A DNA stretch of 54,422 nt from VRUE01 sp963727465 (lineage in GTDB: Bacteria > Actinomycetota > Thermoleophilia > Solirubrobacterales > 70-9): the NCBI GenBank assembly GCA_963727465.1, contig CAVSGL010000016.1, positions 1-54,422 on the forward strand. The letters are read 5' to 3'. The notes beneath the pieces were generated by a model. That model did no database searches and was not told the DNA's origin. It saw nothing but the letters and a program-made list of their open reading frames with translations. Below are positions 48,190 to 54,422 of this stretch, in pieces. A program made the position numbers and the translations under genes. Position 1 is the first letter of the stretch. The number at the start of each line of letters is the position of its first letter.

Positions 48190-48672
48190 TCAGCAGTTGA
48201 TGATCCGGACCGCGAGCAGGCCGGCGTTCTTCGCCCCGTCCACGGCGACGCAGGCGACGGGCACGCCCGGCGGCATCTGCACCGCGGAGAGCAGCGCGTC
48301 GAGCCCGCCGAGGCTCTTGCCGAGGATCGGCACCCCGATCACCGGCAGGTCGGTGTGGGCGGCCGCCACCCCGGGCAGCGCCGCCGACATCCCGGCGCCG
48401 GCGATGATCGCCCGGAGCCCCCGCATGCGCGCGTTCTGACAGTACTCGCGCACCTTCTCCGGGTCGCGGTGGGCGCTCATCACGCGCACCTCGTAGCGGA
48501 TCCCGGCGTCGTGCAGGGCGGCGCCGGCGGGCTGCATCTTGGGCTTGTCGTTCTTCGAGCCCATGATGATCCCGACGTGGGGCTCGTCGACGTCGATCTC
48601 CTCGAACGCCTCCTCGACCGCCGGCATCGTCGTCGCCCCGGTTGGCTGGGGCTCCTCTGAGATCTCGCTCAT
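48190..48672 (-). CDS. purE: N5-carboxyaminoimidazole ribonucleotide mutase PurE
   Basis: A 160-residue mutase that turns N5-CAIR into CAIR. Motifs: VGIIMGSKNDKPKMQPAGAA near 33 (classical PurE has GSxSDxxxM), YEVRVMSAHRDPEKVREYC near 60 (SAHR), AGAGMSAALPGVAAAHTDLPVIGVP near 92, and LGGLDALLSAVQMPPGVPVA near 122. It has an acidic N-terminal extension of about 30 residues compared with class I PurE. No purK is in the window. Confidence 0.95.
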   Translation of the reverse strand: MSEISEEPQPTGATTMPAVEEAFEEIDVDEPHVGIIMGSKNDKPKMQPAGAALHDAGIRYEVRVMSAHRDPEKVREYCQNARMRGLRAIIAGAGMSAALPGVAAAHTDLPVIGVPILGKSLGGLDALLSAVQMPPGVPVACVAVDGAKNAGLLAVRIINC

Positions 48673-48723
48673 CCCGTTCCTCTCTGACTGGTTTCGATGA
48701 CTGATTTCACGGCCGCGTCCGTG

Positions 48724-49998
48724 TCAACTGGGCACCCGCTCGACCGCGCGGGCGGCGATGTCGGAGCGGATCTGCATTCCGTCGAAGGAGATCCGACCGG
48801 CAGCATCGTACGCCCGTTCGCGCGCCGCGGCGGGCGTCGGCCCGAGCGCGGTCACGTTGAGCACGCGCCCGCCGGCGGTGACGATCTCGCCGTCGCGCCG
48901 CGCGGTGCCGGCGTGGGTGACCTCGGCCAGCTCCGCCGCCGCCTCGAGGCCGCCGATGACGTCGCCCTTCGAGGCGGACGCCGGGTAGCCGGCCGAGGCG
49001 AGGACCAGGGTCACCGCCCACTCGCCGGCGAACTCGGCCTCGGCCCCCGCGAGCCCGCCCGGCTCGCGCGCGCCCAGGCAGAGCTCGAGCAGGTCGGAGC
49101 GCAGCCGCGGCAGCACGGCCTGCGTCTCGGGGTCGCCGAAGCGGGTGTTGAACTCGAGCACCTTCGGGCCCTCCGGACCGATCATCAGGCCGGCGTAGAG
49201 CACGCCGTGGAAGGGCGTGCCGCGCGCGGCCATCGCCGCGACCACCGGTCGGTGCACGGCGGCGACGATCTCCTCGACCTCGGCCGGGCCGAACCCCGGC
49301 ACCGGCGAGTAGCTGCCCATGCCGCCGGTGTTCGGGCCCTCGTCGCCGTCGAAGATTCGCTTGTAGTCCTGGGCGGGGGCGAGCGGGACGACGTTCTCGC
49401 CGTCGCAGAGCGCCAGCAGCGAGAGCTCTTCGCCAGCGAGGAAGTCCTCGAGCACGACGGTCGTCTCGCCGAAGCGCTGCTCGCCGAAGAAGACCTCGAC
49501 CGCGTCGCGCGCCTCGCCCTCGTCGGCGCAGAGGATCACGCCCTTGCCCGCGGCGAGGCCGTCGGCCTTGAGCACGGTCGGGTAGCTCGCCCCGGCGAGC
49601 GCCGCGAGCGCCTGCTCGCGGCTGCGCAGCAGGACGTGGCCGGCGGTCGGCACCCCCGCCTGCTCCATCAGCGCCTTCGCGAACGCCTTCGAGCCCTCGA
49701 GCTCGGCCGCCGCGGCGCGCGGCCCGAAGGCGGCGATCCCGGCCTGCTCGAGCGCGTCGACCAGGCCGGCGACCAGCGGCGCCTCGGGGCCGACCGCGAC
49801 CAGGTCGACGGCGTGCTCGCGCGCCGCGGCGACGATCGCCTCGACGTCCCCGGCGCCGACCTCGGCCAGGCACTCGGCGTCGGCGGCGATGCCGGCGTTG
49901 CCGGGGGCGCAGAGCAGCTCGGGACCCTGGGGCGAGCGGGCGAGCGCCCGCACCATCGCGTGCTCGCGCCCGCCCCCGCCTACGACCAGGACTCGCAA
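48724..49998 (-). CDS. purD: Phosphoribosylamine-glycine ligase PurD
   Basis: A 424-residue ATP-grasp ligase that makes GAR. Motifs: VLVVGGGGREHAMVRALA (3-20), GPEAPLVAGLVDALE near 73, KADGLAAGKGVILC near 140, DEGPNTGGMGSYSPVPG near 222 and EFNTRFGDPETQAVLPRL near 280. The length is normal. It starts 10 bp after the GYD gene. A 51-bp gap separates it from purE. Confidence 0.97.
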   Translation of the reverse strand: MRVLVVGGGGREHAMVRALARSPQGPELLCAPGNAGIAADAECLAEVGAGDVEAIVAAAREHAVDLVAVGPEAPLVAGLVDALEQAGIAAFGPRAAAAELEGSKAFAKALMEQAGVPTAGHVLLRSREQALAALAGASYPTVLKADGLAAGKGVILCADEGEARDAVEVFFGEQRFGETTVVLEDFLAGEELSLLALCDGENVVPLAPAQDYKRIFDGDEGPNTGGMGSYSPVPGFGPAEVEEIVAAVHRPVVAAMAARGTPFHGVLYAGLMIGPEGPKVLEFNTRFGDPETQAVLPRLRSDLLELCLGAREPGGLAGAEAEFAGEWAVTLVLASAGYPASASKGDVIGGLEAAAELAEVTHAGTARRDGEIVTAGGRVLNVTALGPTPAAARERAYDAAGRISFDGMQIRSDIAARAVERVPS

Positions 49999-50008
49999 GC
50001 GCCTGCGC

Positions 50009-50290
50009 CTAGAGCGCGTCGGCCAGCTCGTCGGCCGGCATCGCCGTCAGCGTCTGGCTGGTCATCGTGCCGCGCGAGCCGAGCTCGACCGAGACCTTGG
50101 CCATCGTCTTCTCGTCGGGCGCCTCGACGACCGTGACGAAGTCGTACTGGCCCAGGGTCGCGTACTGCGCCTGGACTTTGGCGCCGATCTGTTCGACCTC
50201 CTTGTTCACCTCGGCAACCCGTCCGGGGTTGTTCTTCAGCGTCCGCACTCCCTCGGCGGTCAGGTTGGTCAACATCACGTAAGTGGGCAT
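50009..50290 (-). CDS. GYD-domain protein
   Basis: A 93-residue protein of the GYD family (dimeric alpha-beta barrel): YVMLTNLTAEGVRTLKNNPG, VQAQYATLGQYDFVTVVEAP (the G-x-YD motif) and MAKVSVELGSRGTMTSQTL. The role of the family is unknown; many members sit beside metabolic genes. It starts at ATG 50290 and ends 10 bp before purD, so it probably leads that operon. Confidence 0.88.
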   Translation of the reverse strand: MPTYVMLTNLTAEGVRTLKNNPGRVAEVNKEVEQIGAKVQAQYATLGQYDFVTVVEAPDEKTMAKVSVELGSRGTMTSQTLTAMPADELADAL

Positions 50291-50342
50291 GGAGGGCCTC
50301 CTGTAGCGGGGTACGGCCCTACGTTACCCGCCCCGCGGGGAC

Positions 50343-52001
50343 TCAGCCGTCGTAACCGACGTGAACGTGATCGCAGTGGTCGGCGCGGGCGAAGGCCGGG
50401 CCGGGCCCGTCGACGTCGTAGCAGTAGATCAACTCGGTCGGCATCGCGGGAGCGGGCAGCTGCGAGAGCGTCGTCGCCAGTTCCCCGCAGGGCGCCGTCG
50501 GGGCGGTGTCGGTGCAGGCGACGCCGTCGACCGAGGCGATGTCCATCGCGCGGCCGAAGTAGTGGTTGGAGACGTTGCCTTCGACCGTGTACTGGGAGTG
50601 GTCGGAGCGCAGGGCCGAGATCGTGATCTGGTGCGTCTGCGTGATCGCCCCGAGCAGGCCGACGATGCGCGGGTCGATCGCGCCCGTTTCCAGGTCGCGC
50701 TTCTCGAGATCGTTGGAGAGGGTCAGGTTCTGCCAGTCGATCGGCGCGATCACCGCGTTCGGCAGCGACAGCGCCCAGTCCTCGGTGCTCGTCCTGCACT
50801 TGCCTTCGAGCTGCCCGGCTTCGCCGAGGACCGCGTCGACGTACCACTTCGCGTGGTTGTGTTCGAACAGCCCCGCCCGCAGGCCGCCCTGCGACCAGAT
50901 CTCACGCGCCAGCGTCGCCGCCGAGTCGGCCGGGTCCTCGCGGCGGATGCGCCCGTCGCCGTCGCCGTCGACCGCGTAGCGCTGCCACTCGGTCCCGACC
51001 AGGCCGAGCGCGCCGTGCCGTTCGAGCTCCGCCCTGCTCATCCCGCGGCCGAAGTTCGACTCCAGCCGGGCGACCGCGGCGAGCGCCCAGACGCCGCGCT
51101 TGCCGAGCTCGTAGCGGCCGGCGGCGCTCTCGAAGGCGTTGAGGTATTCGGCCGGGATGCGCTTGCGCCAGGGCTTGGCCGCGGTGCAGCTCAGCACCTT
51201 CAGCTTCGGCGTCAGTTCGAACGCGGCGCTGACCGCGCCACCGCCGAGCTGGCCGTAGCACTGGGCGTTGGCGAGGACCTCGGCGACGTACCAGTCGGCG
51301 TGGTTGTAGGCGAAGACGGCGCTGTACCAGTCGCCCGGGGCGCCCGCCGCCCGCAGGTAGTTGGCGGCGGCGAAGATCGCGTCTTCGGGGTCATAGGGGT
51401 CGGCCTTGCCGTCGCCGTTGGCGTCGACGCCATAGCCGCTCCAGGTTTCCGGCATGAACTGCATCCAGCCGATCGCGCCGGCCGAGGAGACGTTGAGGTT
51501 GGTGCCGAAGGCGGTCTCGATCCCGTTGATCGCGGCGAGCACGCTCGAGCCCTGCGGGCCGAGGCCGTAGGCGGCGGCGGCGCGCCGGTAGATCGGCACC
51601 AGCACGGCCGGGACGCCGCTCGGCGCGCAGCTCGACCCGGGCAGCAGCGGCACCGAGAACGAGGGCGGGGCGCTCGGCGCCGTGGTCGCGCCCTGTTCCC
51701 CTTCGGATTCGTCTTCCGGTTTGGAGTTGGCCTGGGCCTGCGGCTTCGCGGTCACCCCGCCGCCGTTGTCCTGCTTCGGGCTCGGCTTGGGCGTCGGTTC
51801 GGGTGCCGCCAGCGTGGCGCCCTGCTTGACGGTGGGAGCCGGCGCGGGGGCTTCGGTCTGGCTCGCCGGCGGCGTGTCTTCGGCCGCGGCTTCTTCGCCC
51901 GCCGGCGCCTGCGCTTCGAGCGCTTCGTCGGCCAGGGCGGGGACCGCCAGCGCCAGCGCGAGCAGGAGACCGGCGGCGATGACGGCCAGCCGCCGCATCA
52001 T
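50343..52001 (-). CDS. Cell-wall hydrolase with two transglycosylase domains and an M15-like domain
   Basis: A 552-residue exported protein starting at ATG 52001. Residues 1-25 are a signal peptide (MMRRLAVIAAGLLLALALAV). Residues 25-125 are an Ala/Pro/Glu-rich linker. Domain 1 (about 145-250) is a lytic transglycosylase: AINGIETAFGTNLNVSSAGA, IGWMQFMPETWSGYGVD. Domain 2 (about 275-390) repeats the pattern in weaker form: ALAAVARLESNFGRGMS, and GDGDGRIRREDPADSAATLA. Domain 3 (about 420-552) looks like an M15-type D-Ala-D-Ala peptidase: SDHSQYTVEG, SNHYFGRAMDIASVDG and DHCDHVHVGYDG, with His/Asp/His zinc ligands. Likely a peptidoglycan remodelling enzyme outside the membrane. It is coupled to the upstream membrane-protein gene (ATGA). 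Confidence 0.8.
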   Translation of the reverse strand: MMRRLAVIAAGLLLALALAVPALADEALEAQAPAGEEAAAEDTPPASQTEAPAPAPTVKQGATLAAPEPTPKPSPKQDNGGGVTAKPQAQANSKPEDESEGEQGATTAPSAPPSFSVPLLPGSSCAPSGVPAVLVPIYRRAAAAYGLGPQGSSVLAAINGIETAFGTNLNVSSAGAIGWMQFMPETWSGYGVDANGDGKADPYDPEDAIFAAANYLRAAGAPGDWYSAVFAYNHADWYVAEVLANAQCYGQLGGGAVSAAFELTPKLKVLSCTAAKPWRKRIPAEYLNAFESAAGRYELGKRGVWALAAVARLESNFGRGMSRAELERHGALGLVGTEWQRYAVDGDGDGRIRREDPADSAATLAREIWSQGGLRAGLFEHNHAKWYVDAVLGEAGQLEGKCRTSTEDWALSLPNAVIAPIDWQNLTLSNDLEKRDLETGAIDPRIVGLLGAITQTHQITISALRSDHSQYTVEGNVSNHYFGRAMDIASVDGVACTDTAPTAPCGELATTLSQLPAPAMPTELIYCYDVDGPGPAFARADHCDHVHVGYDG

Positions 52002-52901
52002 CCGCGAACGTCCGTGACGAGCCACTGCGCCCTTCTGCTTGCTCAGCTCGAGCCGCAGCTCGCTCGTCAGTCCGATCCGCAGCAGCGAGACGCTGACCGA
52101 GTAGGCCTTGCCGGCGCGCGGTCCGGGGACGAGGTTGAGCACCTTCGCCTTCGGCACCTGGCCTTCGGCCGGCTGCCGCGGCTGCCGTTCGCCCAGCGCT
52201 TCGGCCAGCCGCGGCGACGCGGTTTCGCCGAACACGGTCTTCGCCCGGGCGCGGCGCTCGCCGACCTCGTAGTAGACGAAGGCCTCGGAGAAGCGTCGCG
52301 CGACTTTCATCGCCGCCGGGCCGGCCGGCACCGGCTTCTTGCTCGAGGCGGTGGCGGCGGCTTCGTCCGCGGGCGGCGAGCCTTCGCCGCGTGGAGGAGG
52401 TGGAGCTGGACGCCGGCGAGCCCGGCGTCCGCGGGCGAGGTTTCCGGCGCCCCCTTCGCCCGCCTTGTCGTCAGCGGACTTCGAGCCGGCGCGGCGCAGT
52501 CGCCGCTCGCCGCCGGCGTCGAAGCTCGGCGCGACCCCCTGTAGCACGGGCCCCTTCGGCTTCTTCGCCTTTGGTGAGGACGCGGGCGGGACGATCGCCA
52601 CGCGGGTCGGGGTCGCGACCCGGTCGCGGGACTCCTTGCCGCCCCCTGGAAGCAGCAGGACCGCGGCCAGCACCGCGAGCGCGCCGATCGTCGCCAGCGC
52701 CGCCGCGCCGGCCCCGCGCCGTTGCGGGTTCCAGCCGGCGAGCCGCTCGCCCAGCGGCCAGAGCACGGCCCGCTCGACCGCCCAGGCGGCGCGCTCGAAC
52801 GGCCAGCGCGCGACGTCGGCGGCAGCGAGCAGCGAGCGCCTCGCGCGCCCTCCCGGATCGCCGTTGATATGCCGTTGTCTCAACATCTGTATGAAGCCCA
52901 C
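51998..52901 (-). pseudogene. Single-pass membrane protein with C-terminal NTF2/TcpC-like domain, frameshifted at its end
   Basis: The protein has a basic cytoplasmic N-terminus, one membrane helix (about residues 67-87: AALATIGALAVLAAVLLLP), a long Pro/Arg/Glu linker and an extracytoplasmic domain (AMKVARRFSEAFVYYEVGER ... YSVSVSLLRIGLTSELRLEL) that resembles conjugation-type NTF2-like proteins. As written, the frame runs on into the transglycosylase gene and would make one 852-residue fusion. But shifting frame at about 52028-52031 gives QWLVTDVRG and a TGA (52000-51998) that overlaps the ATG of the next gene, as expected for two coupled genes. So the fusion is very probably false. Start GTG 52901 or ATG 52886. 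Confidence 0.65.
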
Positions 52902-53072
52902 GCACAGCTTACGTCGGAATCTGCTCCCAAAACCTGTAGTCCGGTTAGCTGGATTTCGTATCCCACCAACCGCTCAGCCACTGCTTAGCAGCGGTCCCTG
53001 AGCGGCGGATAAAGCGGCATCAATGGATAGTTGCGCACTTGTGAGCTGCCTGTTGCGCGTTTCTGAGGCTTT

Positions 53073-54422
53073 TCAGGCCGACGCAGCGACCGGTTCCCCG
53101 GCCCGCTCGAAGACCAGCTCGCCGTCGGCGGCGTCGACGCGGACGACGTCGCCGTCGCCGAACTCGCCCTCGAGGATCTTCAGCGCCAGCTTGTCGACGA
53201 GCTGCTTCTGCACGACCCGCTTCAGCGGGCGGGCGCCGTAGGTCGGGTCGTAGCCGAGGTTGCCGAGCAGGGTGCGGGCGTCGTCCGTCAGCTCGACCTC
53301 GATCCCGCGCTCGCGCACGCGGCCGACCAGCTGGTCCACCTGGAGCTCGACGATGCGGCCGATGTCGGCCTTGGAGAGGCGGTGGAAGATCACCGTGTCG
53401 TCGACCCGGTTGAGGAACTCGGGCTTGAAGGTCCCGGCCAGCACCTCTTCGATCTGCTCGCGGATCTTCTCGTCGACCGACTCGCCGACGATCCGGTCGC
53501 TGCCGACGTTGGAGGTCATGATCAGGACGGTGTTGGTGAAGCTCACCGTGCGGCCCTGTCCGTCCGTCAGCCGGCCGTCGTCCATCAGCTGGAGCAGCGT
53601 GTTGAAGACGTCGGGGTGGGCCTTCTCGATCTCGTCGAGCAGCACGACCGCGTAGGGGCGCCGCCGCACCGCCTCGGTCAGCTGGCCGCCCTCCTCGTAG
53701 CCGACGTAGCCGGGCGGGGCGCCGATCAGCCGCGCCACCGTGTGCTTCTCCATGTACTCGGACATGTCGAGGCGCACGATCGCCTGCTCGGAGTCGAACA
53801 TGAACTCGGCCAGCGCCTTCGCCAGCTCGGTCTTGCCGACCCCGGTCGGGCCGAGGAAGAGGAAGGAGCCGATCGGCCGGTGCGGGTCCGCGAGCCCGGC
53901 GCGCGAGCGGCGCAGCGCGTTGGAGACGGCGGCGATCGCCTCGTCCTGGCCGATCACCCGCTCGTGCAGCCGCTGCTCCATCTGGATCAGCTTCTCGACC
54001 TCGCCCTCCATCAGGCGGCTGACCGGGATGCCGGTCCATTTGGCGACGACCTCGGCGACGTCCTCCTCGGTCACCTCGTCGGCCAGCATCGAGCCGTGCT
54101 CGGAGTGCAGCTCGGCGAGCCGCCGCTCGCCCTCGGCGACGGTCTTCTCCAGCTCCGGGATCTCGCCGTAGCGCAGCTTCGCCGCGCCCTCGAGGTCGCC
54201 GTCGCGCTCGGCCCGCTCGGCCGCCCGCCCGGCCTCCTCGAGCCGCACCTTGGCTGCCTTGATCTCCTCGATCGCGTCCTTCTCGTTCTGCCAGCGCGCC
54301 TTCATCTCGCCTGAGCTCTCGCGCAGCTCGGCCAGCTCGGACTCGAGCGCCTCCAGCCGCGCCTTCGAGGCCTCGTCGCTCTCCTTCTTCAGCGCCTCGC
54401 GCTCGATCTCGAGCTGCTGGGT
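53073..54422 (-). CDS. clpB: ATP-dependent chaperone ClpB, C-terminal part
   Basis: The last 449 codons of a Hsp100 disaggregase are visible; the first half lies beyond the window edge. The visible part begins in the middle coiled-coil domain (ELAELRESSGEMKARWQNEK). The second AAA+ domain follows: Walker A GPTGVGKTELAKAL, the pore loop GYVGYEEGGQLTEAV, Walker B VVLLDEIEKAHPDVFN, sensor TSNVGSDRI and arginine finger region KPEFLNRVDD. It ends with the D2 small domain (LGYDPTYGARPLKRVVQKQL). It would act with DnaK on aggregated proteins. Confidence 0.97.
   Translation of the reverse strand, partial: TQQLEIEREALKKESDEASKARLEALESELAELRESSGEMKARWQNEKDAIEEIKAAKVRLEEAGRAAERAERDGDLEGAAKLRYGEIPELEKTVAEGERRLAELHSEHGSMLADEVTEEDVAEVVAKWTGIPVSRLMEGEVEKLIQMEQRLHERVIGQDEAIAAVSNALRRSRAGLADPHRPIGSFLFLGPTGVGKTELAKALAEFMFDSEQAIVRLDMSEYMEKHTVARLIGAPPGYVGYEEGGQLTEAVRRRPYAVVLLDEIEKAHPDVFNTLLQLMDDGRLTDGQGRTVSFTNTVLIMTSNVGSDRIVGESVDEKIREQIEEVLAGTFKPEFLNRVDDTVIFHRLSKADIGRIVELQVDQLVGRVRERGIEVELTDDARTLLGNLGYDPTYGARPLKRVVQKQLVDKLALKILEGEFGDGDVVRVDAADGELVFERAGEPVAASA

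Noticed and set aside
50361..52544. 727-codon open frame on the plus strand
   Set aside because: Antisense to the cell-wall hydrolase with its signal peptide and catalytic motifs; the product is low-complexity Arg/Gly/Asp.
50343..52901. One continuous 852-residue fusion protein
   Set aside because: An internal signal peptide, and a recoverable stop overlapping the next ATG after a one-base shift, speak for two genes.

Overview
The window is a very GC-rich chromosomal segment that reads like an actinobacterium of the class Thermoleophilia (Solirubrobacterales-like). This lineage call is inference, from the base composition, the GTG/TTG starts, the many one- to eight-base gene overlaps and the secreted Phe-Gly/Trp-repeat, YVTN and PKD proteins. 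No rRNA or marker tree is available here.

Layout. 1-6.5 kb: a broken secreted repeat protein, an acidic conserved protein, a small PD-(D/E)XK nuclease-like gene running antisense into tRNA-Ala(UGC), two divergent small paralogous proteins, an M19 dipeptidase and a sugar-lactone oxidase. 6.5-20.8 kb: a secreted YVTN/PKD protein and a cofactor/pyruvate dehydrogenase cluster. lipB-lipA make the lipoyl group. A seven-gene minus-strand operon (thiE, a 4-TM protein, lpd, a DsbA-like gene, E1alpha, E1beta, E2) encodes the complex together with a thiamine-phosphate synthase. A TPP riboswitch drives the divergent thiO and thiS-thiG fusion. 20.9-30.2 kb: an integrated element at the 3' end of tRNA-Lys(UUU), with a large serine recombinase, a replication-relaxation-family protein, a visibly lower-GC cargo (two tandem 4-TM paralogs, an ApeA-like HEPN protein and a second HEPN-like protein convergent to it), and a small operon with SSB-like, winged-helix and orphan ComM/ChlI-N proteins. 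30.3-50.3 kb: purine biosynthesis in three minus-strand blocks (purF-N-H, purC-S-Q-L, purD-E-B), separated by a LOG-family gene, a TetR/MFS pair, a DIP1984-family gene, a cytochrome P450, a glutaredoxin/GST-N-like gene, a VapBC-type toxin-antitoxin pair and an amine oxidase. 50.3-54.4 kb: a GYD protein, a cell-wall hydrolase with two transglycosylase domains and an M15-like domain, its membrane partner, and the 3' part of clpB.

Two features cut across the map. First, a family of about 48-bp palindromic repeats (five copies seen) lies at gene ends, once inside the thiO reading frame and once in place of the purN ribosome binding site. Second, four genes (the secreted repeat protein, thiO, the amine oxidase and the partner of the transglycosylase) each carry a reading-frame break although both halves look intact; this suggests either base errors in the assembly or recent inactivation. 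The most promising candidate for an undescribed system is the HEPN/HEPN plus paired-membrane-protein cargo of the tRNA-Lys element.
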